From Bacillota bacterium (lineage in GTDB: Bacteria > Bacillota > Clostridia > Peptostreptococcales > Anaerovoracaceae): DNA of 64,000 bases. The notes under the pieces were generated by a model. The model did not search any database. It was given only the letters and a program-made list of their open reading frames with translations, and was not told where the DNA came from. Shown here one piece after another: positions 18,728-27,559 of this stretch. How positions within the stretch are numbered: position 1 is the stretch's first letter; each line of letters begins with the position of its first letter. A program made the translations under genes and the position numbers. The stretch lies in the NCBI GenBank assembly GCA_017459895.1, contig JAFUCA010000036.1, forward strand, positions 38,357 to 102,356, read 5' to 3'.

Positions 18728-19687
18728 ATGCCACTGATCATACCGGATCAGCTTCCCGCAGCGGAGGCTTTGAAGGAAGAAAACATATTTACCATGAACC
18801 GGGCCCGCGCCCAGAATCAGGACATCCGTCCGCTGAAGATCATCATTGTGAATCTGATGCCGACGAAGATCGCGACGGAGACACAGCTGGCGCGGGTGCT
18901 GGCCAACAGTCCGCTGCAGGTGGAGATGAATCTGCTGGGGATGGATTCCCATACGTCGACCCATACCTCCCGGGATCACCTGCAGACCTTTTATCGTACG
19001 CTGGATGAGGTGCGGGAGAACTATTACGACGGTCTGATTATCACCGGATCGCCGGTGGAGCAGATGCCCTTCGAGGATGTCGACTACTGGCCGGAACTGT
19101 GTGAGATCTTTGAGTTTGCCAAGACCCACGTCTACAGCAATATGTTTATCTGCTGGGGCGCGCAGGCGGCGCTGTATTATTACTACGGCATCCAGAAGCA
19201 TCTGCTGGACAAGAAGCTGTTCGGCGTCTTCGAGCACCGGGTGGTCCGGCCGAGAAACCCTCTGATGCGGGGCTTTGACGAGGTGTTCTACGCGCCCCAT
19301 TCCCGCCACACGGAGGTGAAGCGCGCCGACATCGAGGCGGAGCCGCAGCTGCGGATCCTGGCGGATTCTCCGGAGGCCGGTCCCCACATCCTGTCCACCG
19401 AAAACGGACGGCAAATCTTCGTCCTGGGTCATCAGGAATACGACAAGGCGACCCTGGCGACGGAGTACTTCCGGGATGTGAACAAAGGCCTGGACATCGA
19501 CGTTCCAAAGAATTATTTCAAAAACGACGATCCGGACGAGGAAATCCTGTTCCGGTGGCGTTCCCACGCCAATCTGCTGTTCAGCAACTGGCTCAATTAT
19601 TACCTTTATCAGGCGACCCCGTACAACCTCGAAGACCTGCGGGACGGCCGGGCCGATGCCTGGCGCGCCACCAGCGGAGAGGAGTAG
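18728..19687 (+). CDS. metA: Homoserine O-acetyltransferase (MetA family)
   Basis: Activates homoserine for methionine synthesis. I place the start at ATG 18728, after AGGAG, because family similarity begins with MPLIIPDQLPAAEAL. The catalytic Cys is in CWGAQA and the His-Glu pair in LGHQEYD. The acyl-CoA specificity site reads GSPVEQM: Glu at this place is known in the Bacillus enzyme to select acetyl-CoA, whereas E. coli has Gly (GAPLG) and uses succinyl-CoA. So despite the usual homoserine O-succinyltransferase label I call an acetyltransferase, consistent with metY upstream. 319 residues. Confidence 0.9.
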   Translation: MPLIIPDQLPAAEALKEENIFTMNRARAQNQDIRPLKIIIVNLMPTKIATETQLARVLANSPLQVEMNLLGMDSHTSTHTSRDHLQTFYRTLDEVRENYYDGLIITGSPVEQMPFEDVDYWPELCEIFEFAKTHVYSNMFICWGAQAALYYYYGIQKHLLDKKLFGVFEHRVVRPRNPLMRGFDEVFYAPHSRHTEVKRADIEAEPQLRILADSPEAGPHILSTENGRQIFVLGHQEYDKATLATEYFRDVNKGLDIDVPKNYFKNDDPDEEILFRWRSHANLLFSNWLNYYLYQATPYNLEDLRDGRADAWRATSGEE

Positions 19688-19690
19688 TCC

Positions 19691-20362
19691 ATGACAGAAG
19701 ACAAGCGTGCCGGTGCACCCGGTACGGGCAGGGTCCAGTTCCCGCCGGGAACGATGCTGAACCCGGTGCCTGCGGTCATGGTCAGCTGCGGTACCCTCGA
19801 AAAACCGAACATCATCACCATCGCCTGGACGGGCACGATCTGCTCCGATCCGGCGATGACTTATATTTCCGTGCGTCCATCCCGCTATTCCTATGATATC
19901 ATCCGACAGTCCGGCGAGTTCACCATCAACCTGGTCAGCCGCGACCTGGTGTTTGCCGCGGATTACTGCGGTGTCCGCTCCGGGCGGGATGTGGATCAGG
20001 CGGGCGGCCAGCGGAATAAATTCCGGGAGCAGAACCTGACTCCGATCCCCGGCACGGAGGTATCCTGTCCGTCCATTGCCGAATCGCCGGTCAGTCTGGA
20101 GTGCCGCGTCACGGAGGTCAAGCCCCTGGGCTCCCACGAGATGTTCCTCGCGGAGATTGTCTGCGTGACGGCAGACGAGTCGCTGATGGACGCGTCGGGT
20201 GCGCTGCGTCTGGACCGGGCCGGCCTTGTGGCTTATAACCACGGGCATTACTACGGCCTGCAGCGGGAAGAGCTGGGCCGCTTCGGCTACTCTGTCATGA
20301 AGCCGAAGACCCGCCGGCGCTACGAAGCCGCGAAACGGGCGCGGCGGCGGAGACGGAAGTAG
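19691..20362 (+). CDS. Flavin reductase-like FMN-binding protein (flavoredoxin type)
   Basis: 223 residues of the FMN-binding split-barrel family. Seen: PVPAVMVSCG, NIITIAWTGTICSDP, SVRPSRYSYDII and EFTINLVSRDL, as in flavoredoxins and the FMN reductase domain of diiron flavoproteins. The C-terminus ends in a strongly basic tail of Arg and Lys. It starts 3 bp after metA with GGAG upstream, so it is the last gene of the met operon. Substrate unknown. Confidence 0.8.
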   Translation: MTEDKRAGAPGTGRVQFPPGTMLNPVPAVMVSCGTLEKPNIITIAWTGTICSDPAMTYISVRPSRYSYDIIRQSGEFTINLVSRDLVFAADYCGVRSGRDVDQAGGQRNKFREQNLTPIPGTEVSCPSIAESPVSLECRVTEVKPLGSHEMFLAEIVCVTADESLMDASGALRLDRAGLVAYNHGHYYGLQREELGRFGYSVMKPKTRRRYEAAKRARRRRRK

Positions 20363-20397
20363 CCGGCGGCGGAAGCGGCAGGTGATAATCCAAGCCG

Positions 20398-20669
20398 TTT
20401 TGTACCTAAACAATGTTTCGGGCAATAATATACAAAAATCCGCAGAGGAATTTGTACCTAAACGGGGACTCCGCGCGAAAATTTACAAAAAACATGGGTG
20501 CAGGCGCCTGATAACGGGCATGAAAGCGCTGATATTTAGCAAAATAAAACATTAATTACAATATATAGCTATGAATTTTGTAAATAAATGTTTGAAACCC
20601 GGGTTTAGGTACAATTTCCCGTGATTATTTTTGTAAATACCGTCCTCAACTCTGGTTTAGGTACAAAAG
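20398..20669. repeat. Alternating inverted-repeat cluster 1 (TTTTGTA motif, 8 copies)
   Basis: Eight copies of a short motif with core TTTTGTA in alternating orientation. Forward TTTGTACCTAAAC at 20399 and 20451; reverse-type ATACAAAAATCC at 20429 and AATTTACAAAAAAC at 20480; then, mirrored, AATTTTGTAAATAA at 20574, GTTTAGGTACAA at 20603, TTTTTGTAAATAC at 20628 and GTTTAGGTACAA at 20655. The copies pair as nested inverted repeats (first with last, and so on) while the spacers between them are not complementary. The centre (20494-20573) is AT-rich. It occupies the gap between the convergent flavin reductase gene and the PD-(D/E)XK-like gene, 55 bp past the latter's stop. No ORF is supported here. 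Confidence 0.8.
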
Positions 20670-20724
20670 CTTGCCTTCAGGCCATACAAAAGCTGGCCCG
20701 AACATGGCAGGCCAGCCTTTGCAG

Positions 20725-21564
20725 TTACATATACGGGAGGATCCGGCGGACGATGATGTCACGAATGAAATTGCCGTCTTCCAGATCCCGCTCCACTGTC
20801 ATGATCAGCATTTCCTCGCTGACATAACCGCCCTGACGGGCAGCGGCGAACTTTTCGGCATTGCGCATGCGGTAATCCAGGAGATCCAGACGTCCGAGAT
20901 GCTCCCAGACGATCTTCTCGCCGGATGCGGTCAGAATGATGAAGTCAGGATAGTAAGCCTTCCAATCATCGTAGACATTGCCGCGGACACCTTCCACCCA
21001 GCCGATCTTCAACATCACCTTCTGACCGTAGCGGTAGGGGATGCCTTCCATCTCAAGCTCGTTGCCAATGTCCCGTTCGGACTTGGAACGCATCCGAATC
21101 CCGGAATAGGTCTCGTAGTATTTTTCCCCTGGCTGAATCACATCCCGGGGGTAGTCTTCGTGGACCCAGTGGTACTGCTCCGGCGAAAGAGTGATGCGAA
21201 GCAGATCCAGATGGGCTTTTTTGTATCGATCCAGAAGGAACCGGATCTGCTTCGAGGCGGGCAGGGGTTTCGGATTCAGAACATACTGCCCGCGCCTGAA
21301 ACCGTACTGCTTCTCATGCTCCTGCAGTTTCAGCTTCAGATATTTCTTTCGCGCGAGTTTATAGATGAGGTCCAGATCGTGGGTGATGGAGGACCGCTCG
21401 CCGCTCAGTACCCGGTCAAAGTAATACCGGCCCCCGGCAGGCTTGATTATGAGGCCGCCTTCCGGCATTTTTCGCAGTTCCTCCCGCCAGAGCTTCGCGC
21501 TCTTTTCCTCAAGGCGCAGGATGATCAGCAGTGCCTGCTGAAAGGAAGATAATTCCGGCTTCAT
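20725..21564 (-). CDS. PD-(D/E)XK nuclease-like protein, paralogue 1
   Basis: 279 residues; the domain assignment is my reading of the pattern. The C-terminal half has GIRMRSKSE (Glu163), IPYRYGQ, YYPDFII (Asp207) and IVWEHLG (Glu221), the spacing of a PD-(D/E)XK nuclease core. The N-terminal half is helical and basic (LARKKYLKLKLQ). It is paralogous to the protein at 42758-43600, which shares RSKSE, IP.RYEQ, PD and EHLG. It is the last gene of a leftward operon, overlapping its upstream neighbour by 4 bp. Cluster 1 follows its stop, and a dispersed repeat (20712) lies in the 3' flank. Biological role unknown. Confidence 0.7.
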   Translation of the reverse strand: MKPELSSFQQALLIILRLEEKSAKLWREELRKMPEGGLIIKPAGGRYYFDRVLSGERSSITHDLDLIYKLARKKYLKLKLQEHEKQYGFRRGQYVLNPKPLPASKQIRFLLDRYKKAHLDLLRITLSPEQYHWVHEDYPRDVIQPGEKYYETYSGIRMRSKSERDIGNELEMEGIPYRYGQKVMLKIGWVEGVRGNVYDDWKAYYPDFIILTASGEKIVWEHLGRLDLLDYRMRNAEKFAAARQGGYVSEEMLIMTVERDLEDGNFIRDIIVRRILPYM

Positions 21565-21836
21565 CCCGGAAGCCTCTCATCCGGCGCATTCCGCCGCAGA
21601 GCAAAATAAACGGACACAGCGCAGATTGCAAGAGACAGCACGTATCCCGCGATCAGAAATGCCAGCGCGGCAGGGTGGATGAACTGGGAAAGCGCCGGCA
21701 GCAGCGTATCATCTGTAACCGCCTGGCCGCGCATGAAGTCCGCCCACTGGATCAGCAGGGCGCTCCCGGCAAGGCAGATGCACAGCGGCATCTGGCACAG
21801 CACTAGCAGCAGAACGCGTACGGAAATATTTATCAT
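21561..21836 (-). CDS. Small two-helix membrane protein, function unknown
   Basis: 91 residues from ATG 21836, chosen because AAAGGAG lies 6-7 bp upstream; a longer frame to 21899 has no ribosome binding site. Two hydrophobic stretches (about residues 5-27 and 57-80) suggest two membrane helices with a basic C-terminal tail. Its stop overlaps the start of the PD-(D/E)XK-like gene (ATGA) and it follows the secreted protein gene, so the three are probably one transcript. I recognise no family. Confidence 0.6.
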   Translation of the reverse strand: MINISVRVLLLVLCQMPLCICLAGSALLIQWADFMRGQAVTDDTLLPALSQFIHPAALAFLIAGYVLSLAICAVSVYFALRRNAPDERLPG

Positions 21837-21861
21837 CGGTAACTCCTTTCTGTGTTTGACC

Positions 21862-22443
21862 TTATTTCGGCGCGGTAGTGGAACAGAGCTGATAGGCAAA
21901 GTGAGCGAACTTCTTCGCCTTGATCCAGCGGGTGTTTCGGGTCTTGTGCCACTTGCCGTCGTAAAACGAGTACTGCCGCGCCTTGATCTTGTAATTCTTG
22001 TAGACCCGCTTGTACTTGATGGCCCACCAGGAGCCTTTCTTCTTGCCCGTCAAACCGTAGGACTTGGAGGCCGTGGTCGACCAGGTTTTGCTCACATTGA
22101 ACTGAAACGATGCGTTCAGCTTCTTGATGGGAATCCCGACGTTGCCGGACACGCTGTTGGAGACGCTTTTGGAGGAACCCATGGAAATGGAGTCCCCCGC
22201 GCCTCCGTCCGCTTTTGCGCGGATGCCGATGGCCCAGCCTCCGCTGGATTCACCGGCAGAGATCCGTTTGCCCTCCAGCTTCCACATGGTTCCGCCGCTG
22301 TCCCGGGCCGCGAAGGTGTGCGCCGGCTGCACCCAGACGTTGAGCAGGAAGAGGCAGGCGGCAGCCGCACAGATCATGCAAAGGCTGGCCCGCCGGTGAT
22401 GGGCCAATAACAGCCGCATTTCATCGATAAGATTTCTGTTCAT
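21862..22443 (-). CDS. Exported or membrane-anchored protein, function unknown
   Basis: 193 residues. A basic N-terminus is followed by a hydrophobic segment at about residues 20-38, a signal peptide or anchor. The mature part is Ser/Gly-rich then Lys/Trp/Tyr-rich (SVSNSVSGNVGIPIKKLNAS; FNVSKTWSTT; KKGSWWAIKYKRVYKNYKIK), suggesting beta structure. I recognise no family; the look recalls small secreted beta-sandwich proteins, but that is only an impression. First gene of the leftward operon that ends with the PD-(D/E)XK-like gene. A dispersed repeat lies at 22378. Confidence 0.6.
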   Translation of the reverse strand: MNRNLIDEMRLLLAHHRRASLCMICAAAACLFLLNVWVQPAHTFAARDSGGTMWKLEGKRISAGESSGGWAIGIRAKADGGAGDSISMGSSKSVSNSVSGNVGIPIKKLNASFQFNVSKTWSTTASKSYGLTGKKKGSWWAIKYKRVYKNYKIKARQYSFYDGKWHKTRNTRWIKAKKFAHFAYQLCSTTAPK

Positions 22444-22559
22444 TTCTAAATACCCCCTTAGATGTTAAATTATGGTAAATGAATGTGATGAACACGTGAT
22501 GGGAATATATGGAATTGGTGAACAAACACAAATTATTTCTTATAAATTTGTTAAAAATG

Positions 22560-22587
22560 TTGACAAAATCACAAAAAAGCGTAAAAT
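22560..22587 (+). promoter_or_regulatory. Promoter of the trp operon
   Basis: TTGACA (22560-22565), 16-bp spacer, TAAAAT (22582-22587), just upstream of the T-box leader. Confidence 0.75.
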
Positions 22588-22599
22588 ACTACTCAACAA

Positions 22600-22937
22600 G
22601 ACAACAGAACGAAACCGATGACGTGGAGATAAAGGTAAGAAAGACACTCCCAGAGAGCCGGCGATGGTGAGAATCCGGCAGCAGTCGCTTATCAAATGGA
22701 CCACCGAGGGCATGGTCAAAGGGACGCCGGATGGCGAAACGAGTATTCCATGACGTGAAGGCATACGTCAGTTGCCGGGGATATGATGGTATCCCGCAGA
22801 GAGCAGAGTCCCGGGATCTCGGAGGGTGTGCGAGGGAGCATACGGATCCGGTGAGCCGGGGAGACTCTGAACCGAGGTGGCACCGCGGATGAGAATGTCC
22901 GTCCTTGATGAATGTATCAGGGACGGTTTTTGTTTTT
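22600..22937 (+). promoter_or_regulatory. T-box leader, tRNA-Trp type
   Basis: Stem I distal elements (CAGAGAGCCGG, GGTGAGAATCCGG) lie near 22650-22680. A TGG specifier candidate (22696-22698, context AAATGGACC) fits tRNA-Trp. The T-box sequence GAGGTGGCACCGCGG is at about 22874-22888. The antiterminator/terminator switch follows. The RNA senses uncharged tRNA-Trp and allows read-through into trpE when tryptophan is short. The specifier choice is supported by the downstream genes rather than by full folding. Confidence 0.93.
22899..22937 (+). terminator. T-box regulated intrinsic terminator
   Basis: CCGTCCTTGAT and ATCAGGGACGG pair (one G-T), followed by TTTTTGTTTTT. It lies immediately after the T-box sequence and 40 bp before trpE. 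Confidence 0.92.
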
Positions 22938-22976
22938 GAGACAGCCCGGGCAGGCTGTCAGAAAAGAGAGGAAGAT

Positions 22977-24461
22977 ATGGTTTATCCCACTTTACAGGAA
23001 CTGGAACAATACCGGCAGGAATACCGGGCGGTTCCGGTAAGCAGGAGCATTTACGCGGACCTGTATTCACCCATTCTGGTGCTTCAGAAGCTGAAGGCAG
23101 TGAGCCATCACTGCTTCCTTCTGGAGAGCGTGGAGGACAGCCGCCGGTGGGGGCGGTACACCTTCCTGGGTTACGACCCGAAGCTGGAGCTGACCTGCCG
23201 GGACGGACGGGTGGTGATCAACAGCGGGACGCATTTTACCATCGAGACCGAAACGCCCCAGCAGTACATCCGGCAGGTGCTGGAGGAATACCGCAGTCCC
23301 AGAATTCCGGGACTGCCCACCTTCACCGGAGGACTCACCGGGTATTTCTCCTACGATTTCATGAAGTATGAGGAGCCGGGGCTGCAGCTGGATGCGGCGG
23401 ACGATGAAGGCTTCAATGATTTTGACCTGATGCTCTTCGACCGGGTCATCGCCTTCGATCACCTGAAACAGCAGATCATCTGCATCGTCAACATCAAGAC
23501 GGACAATCTGGAGGAGAACTATCGCCGGGCGCAGATGGAACTGGACACCATGGTGCGGCTCATCGAGGAGGGGCAGCGAAAGGAAGACCAGCCTTTGGAG
23601 CTGACCACGGAGTTTTCGCCCCTCTTCGGAGAGGAACAGTTCTGCCGGATGGTGGAGCGGGCGAAGAAACACATCTTCGAAGGAGACATCTTCCAGGTGG
23701 TGCTGTCCAACCGGATGGCAGCGGAAGCGCGGGGGAGCCTGCTGGACACCTACCGGGTGCTGCGGGTCATCAACCCTTCGCCCTATATGTTTTACTTTTC
23801 CTCGGATGACATCGAGATCGCCGGTGCATCTCCGGAGACCCTGGTGAAGCTGGAGCAGGACACGCTGTACACCTATCCGCTGGCCGGTACCCGTCCCCGG
23901 GGAAGGACGTCGGAGGAGGACCAAAGGTTGGAGCAGGAGCTTTTATCGGATCCGAAGGAGCTGGCGGAGCACAATATGCTGGTGGACCTGGGCCGAAACG
24001 ACATCGGCCGGATCAGCCGCTTCGGGAGCGTCTGTGTGGAGGATTACCTGTCCATTGAACGGTATTCCCATGTGATGCACATCGGTTCTACGGTGCGGGG
24101 GAGCATCCGGGAAGACAAGGACGCGGTGGATGCGGTGGGCGCCATCCTGCCCGCCGGGACTCTGTCGGGAGCACCGAAGATCCGGGCCGCCCAGATCATC
24201 AATGAACTGGAGGACTGCCGCCGGGGAATCTACGGAGGGGCCATCGGCTACATCGATTTCTCCGGCAATCTGGATACCTGCATCGGCATCCGCATCGCCT
24301 GGAAAAAGAACGGCCGGGTGTTCATTCGCACCGGCGCCGGCATTGTCGCAGACAGCGTGCCGAAGGCCGAGTATCAGGAGACCATCAACAAGGCGAAGGC
24401 CGTGGGTCAGGCCATCCGCCTGGCCGAAGGGGGACTGAAGGAAAGGGGGACGAAGGAATGA
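22977..24461 (+). CDS. trpE: Anthranilate synthase component I
   Basis: Makes anthranilate from chorismate with ammonia from TrpG. I use ATG 22977 after AGAGAGG, giving 494 residues; the frame is open further upstream but into the terminator. Chorismate-binding motifs: IFQVVLSNRM, GASPETLVKLE, YPLAGTRPRGRT, NDIGRIS, AGTLSGAPKIRA and GIYGGAIGY. The N-terminal LLES element of the tryptophan feedback site is present (CFLLESVED). It overlaps trpG by 4 bp. Confidence 0.96.
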   Translation: MVYPTLQELEQYRQEYRAVPVSRSIYADLYSPILVLQKLKAVSHHCFLLESVEDSRRWGRYTFLGYDPKLELTCRDGRVVINSGTHFTIETETPQQYIRQVLEEYRSPRIPGLPTFTGGLTGYFSYDFMKYEEPGLQLDAADDEGFNDFDLMLFDRVIAFDHLKQQIICIVNIKTDNLEENYRRAQMELDTMVRLIEEGQRKEDQPLELTTEFSPLFGEEQFCRMVERAKKHIFEGDIFQVVLSNRMAAEARGSLLDTYRVLRVINPSPYMFYFSSDDIEIAGASPETLVKLEQDTLYTYPLAGTRPRGRTSEEDQRLEQELLSDPKELAEHNMLVDLGRNDIGRISRFGSVCVEDYLSIERYSHVMHIGSTVRGSIREDKDAVDAVGAILPAGTLSGAPKIRAAQIINELEDCRRGIYGGAIGYIDFSGNLDTCIGIRIAWKKNGRVFIRTGAGIVADSVPKAEYQETINKAKAVGQAIRLAEGGLKERGTKE

Positions 24462-25096
24462 TCCTGCTCATCGATAATTACGACAGCTTTTCGTACAACC
24501 TGTACCAGCTCATCGGGAGCATACTCCAGGGGGGCGAACCGGATGCAGGGGCGGAGCCGGACATCCGGGTGATCCGAAACGACGCCATGACCTGCGAAGA
24601 GATCGAAAAGCTGCAGCCGGATCGAATCATTATTTCACCGGGACCGGGGCGGCCGGAGGACGCGGGGATCTGCGTGGAAGCCGTCCGGTACTTTCAGGGG
24701 AAGGTGCCCATTCTGGGGGTGTGCCTGGGACACCAGGCCATCTGCCAGGCTTTCGGAGGGGAGATCACCTACGCGAAGGAGCTGATGCACGGGAAACAGT
24801 CCGCAGCACGTCTGGACCGGGAAAGCATCCTGTTTCACGATCTGCCGGAGGAGATCGCGGTGGCCAGATACCATTCTCTGGCGGCGGACGCGGAGAGCCT
24901 GCCGGAAGAGCTTCGGGTCATCGCCGCCACAGGCGACGGCGAGATCATGGCAGTGGAGCATCGGAAACATGAAATCTACGGACTGCAGTTTCATCCCGAG
25001 TCGGTGCTGACACCTCAGGGAGAGCCGATCCTAAGAGCATTTCTGGGAAACAGAAGAAATACCGCGAAAGAAGAAAAGGGGGAAGAGAAGAAATGA
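24458..25096 (+). CDS. trpG: Anthranilate synthase component II (glutamine amidotransferase)
   Basis: Class I glutamine amidotransferase feeding ammonia to Trp[15 protein letters not shown] opens the protein; the catalytic Cys is in GVCLGHQ, and His-Glu in QFHPESVLT. At 212 residues it is slightly longer than average, with an insertion near residue 28 ([13 protein letters not shown]). Overlaps both trpE and trpD, implying coupling. Confidence 0.95.
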   Translation: MILLIDNYDSFSYNLYQLIGSILQGGEPDAGAEPDIRVIRNDAMTCEEIEKLQPDRIIISPGPGRPEDAGICVEAVRYFQGKVPILGVCLGHQAICQAFGGEITYAKELMHGKQSAARLDRESILFHDLPEEIAVARYHSLAADAESLPEELRVIAATGDGEIMAVEHRKHEIYGLQFHPESVLTPQGEPILRAFLGNRRNTAKEEKGEEKK

Positions 25097-26115
25097 TCAA
25101 AGAAGCCATTGAGAAGATTGTAGATAAACAGGATCTGACCTTTGAGGAGGCCTTTGCCGTGATGAATGAGATCATGGACGGGAGGACCACGCAGACCCAG
25201 AACGCCGCGTTTCTGGCGGCGCTGTCCACGAAGAGCACCAAGGCCGAGACCATCGATGAGATCTCCGGCTGCGCCAAGGCCATGCGGGAGCACGCGCTGC
25301 GGCTGGAGACAGGCCTCGATACCATGGAGATCGTGGGGACCGGCGGTGACCGCTCCGGAACCATCAATATCTCCACCGCAGCGGCCTTTATCATAGCCGC
25401 CGCCGGAGTGAAGGTGACGAAGCACGGCAACCGGGCGGCCTCCTCCCGCAGCGGAGCGGCGGACTGTCTTGAGGCGCTGGGGCTGGATCTGCAGGCGGAT
25501 CCGGAGAAGAACCGCAGGCTCCTGGAGGAGACCGGGTTCTGCTTCATGTTCGCGCAGAAATACCACGCTTCCATGAAGTACGTGGGTGCCATCCGGCGGG
25601 AGCTGGGCTTTCGGACCGTGTTCAACATTCTGGGGCCTCTGACCAATCCGGCCTATCCCAGATACATGCTGCTGGGAGTTTATGACGAATCCCTGGTGGA
25701 GCCTCTGGCCCGGGTGCTTTCAGCGCTGGGGGTCACCGACGGCATGGTGGTATACGGCCAGGACCGGATGGATGAGATATCCCTTTCCGCGCCCACCAGC
25801 GTTTGCGAATTCCATGGGGAAGAGTATACGTCCTATGTGCTGTCACCGGAACCTTTCGGGCTGAAGCGCTGCCGCAAGGAGGAGATCGTAGGGGGCACGG
25901 CACAGGAGAACGCCCAGATCCTCACAGATACCCTGAAGGGAGAGCTGACCGGGCCCAAACGGGACGTGGTGCTGCTGAATGCGGGAGCGGGGCTGTACGT
26001 CGCGGGAAAGGCGCCGAACTTCCAGGCGGGCATCGACCTGGCCAGGGAAATGATCGACACCGGCAGGGCCTGCGAGACCCTGCAGAAAACGCTGGCGCTG
26101 TCCGCGCAGGCTTAA
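25093..26115 (+). CDS. trpD: Anthranilate phosphoribosyltransferase
   Basis: Transfers phosphoribose from PRPP to anthranilate. The PRPP-binding motif [15 protein letters not shown] is near residue 80, followed by [15 protein letters not shown] and the [19 protein letters not shown] segment. 340 residues, full length. Overlaps trpG by 4 bp. Confidence 0.96.
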   Translation: MIKEAIEKIVDKQDLTFEEAFAVMNEIMDGRTTQTQNAAFLAALSTKSTKAETIDEISGCAKAMREHALRLETGLDTMEIVGTGGDRSGTINISTAAAFIIAAAGVKVTKHGNRAASSRSGAADCLEALGLDLQADPEKNRRLLEETGFCFMFAQKYHASMKYVGAIRRELGFRTVFNILGPLTNPAYPRYMLLGVYDESLVEPLARVLSALGVTDGMVVYGQDRMDEISLSAPTSVCEFHGEEYTSYVLSPEPFGLKRCRKEEIVGGTAQENAQILTDTLKGELTGPKRDVVLLNAGAGLYVAGKAPNFQAGIDLAREMIDTGRACETLQKTLALSAQA

Positions 26116-26180
26116 AGAAGGCGGACCACAGAAGGACGGCAGAAGCCGTGCCGCAGAAGTGCGGCGGAAAGGAACCGACG

Positions 26181-26972
26181 ATGGCAGACATCCTGCAGAC
26201 GATAGCAGAATACACGAGGGGGCGGATCGCGGAGGAGAAAAGGCGCATCCCGGAGAGCACGCTCCGCCGGATGGCCTTCGAAAGAGGCGGCGAGACCGGC
26301 TTTCCCTTCGAGCGGGCCCTGGCGGGGGAGCATCTCAGCTTCATCTGTGAGTGCAAGAAAGCCTCTCCCTCCAAAGGGCTGATTGCACCGGACTTCCCGT
26401 ACCTTGCGATTGCCCGGGAGTATGAGGCGGCGGGAGCATCCTGCATCTCGGTGCTGACGGAGCCGAAGTGGTTTTTGGGGAGCGACCGGTATCTGGAGGA
26501 GATCGCCTCGGAGGTGAAGGTTCCCTGCCTGCGAAAGGACTTTACGGTGGATCCCTATATGATCTACCAGGCGAAGCTGCTGGGAGCCGGGGCGGTTCTT
26601 CTGATCTGTTCCCTGCTGGACACGGCGCAGCTGCGGGAATATATCGCTGTGTGCGATGCCCTGGGGCTCTCCGCGCTGGCAGAAGCCCACGATGAAGGGG
26701 AGGTCGAATCGGCCCTGCGGGCGGGAGCGAGGATCATCGGTGTCAACAACCGGAACCTGCGGGATTTCTCGGTGGACGTGAACAACAGCACACGGTACCG
26801 GCGAATGATTCCGGAAGAGGTGCTGTTCGTCTCGGAGAGCGGCATCCACACAAAGGCTGACGTTGACATTCTGAAGTCCAACGGAACGGACGCCGTCCTC
26901 ATCGGTGAGACCCTGATGCGGGCTGCGGACCGACGGGGACTGCTGGAGGAGCTGAACGGAGGTGCGCTGTGA
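26181..26972 (+). CDS. trpC: Indole-3-glycerol phosphate synthase
   Basis: TIM-barrel enzyme closing the indole ring. I take ATG 26181 after GGAAAGGA; the frame is open far upstream, but similarity begins with MADILQTIAEYTR. Active-site elements: CECKKASPSKG, LTEPKWFLGS, CLRKDF, GVNNRNLRDF and VSESGI. 263 residues. It overlaps trpF by 4 bp. Confidence 0.95.
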   Translation: MADILQTIAEYTRGRIAEEKRRIPESTLRRMAFERGGETGFPFERALAGEHLSFICECKKASPSKGLIAPDFPYLAIAREYEAAGASCISVLTEPKWFLGSDRYLEEIASEVKVPCLRKDFTVDPYMIYQAKLLGAGAVLLICSLLDTAQLREYIAVCDALGLSALAEAHDEGEVESALRAGARIIGVNNRNLRDFSVDVNNSTRYRRMIPEEVLFVSESGIHTKADVDILKSNGTDAVLIGETLMRAADRRGLLEELNGGAL

Positions 26973-27556
26973 CAAGAATCAAGATCTGCGGACTTCGCCG
27001 GCCCCGGGACATCCGTTACGTCAACGAGGCGGAGCCGGATATGGCAGGTTTTATATTGAGCCCGGGCTATCGCAGGAGCATCGGCTGGGAGCACGCCAGG
27101 CAGCTGAGAGAACTTCTGAAGCCGCAGATCCGGGCGGCAGGGGTGTTCGTGGATGAACCCCGGGAGCAGGTCGCAGAAGCGGCACGCCGGATCGGGCTGG
27201 AGATCATACAGCTTCACGGAAGGGAAGACCGGGATTACATCCGCTGGCTTCAAAGAGAAACCGGCCTTCCGGTGATCAAGGCCATGAGGGCCCGAGAGTA
27301 CGATCCGGAGTGTCCTGCGGAGATGGTTCTGCTGGACAGCGGCAAGGGGAGCGGCCGGACGTTTGACTGGGAGCAGGTTCCTCCCATCCGGCACCAGAGG
27401 TGGTTTCTGGCCGGCGGGATCGGGTATCGCAATGCAGCAGCGGCCATCGAAAGCCTGCATCCCTGGGGGATCGATCTCAGCAGCAGCGTGGAAACGGATG
27501 GGGCGAAAGATCGGGGGAAGATCATCGCCATCACAGCAAGGATCAGGAGGATATGA
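26969..27556 (+). CDS. trpF: Phosphoribosylanthranilate isomerase
   Basis: Isomerises PRA to CdRP. The GTG start overlaps the trpC stop (GTGA), with GGAGG upstream. KICGLRRPRD carries the catalytic Cys, and AGVFVD, IQLHG and FLAGGI mark the barrel. At 195 residues it is a little short but complete, ending in SSVETDGAKD, the expected C-terminal phosphate-binding part. Confidence 0.94.
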   Translation: MTRIKICGLRRPRDIRYVNEAEPDMAGFILSPGYRRSIGWEHARQLRELLKPQIRAAGVFVDEPREQVAEAARRIGLEIIQLHGREDRDYIRWLQRETGLPVIKAMRAREYDPECPAEMVLLDSGKGSGRTFDWEQVPPIRHQRWFLAGGIGYRNAAAAIESLHPWGIDLSSSVETDGAKDRGKIIAITARIRRI

Positions 27557-27559
27557 GCA

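Noticed and set aside
20398-20669. CRISPR array
   Set aside because: Copies alternate in orientation and spacing is irregular; a CRISPR array has direct repeats with uniform spacers and no cas genes are near.
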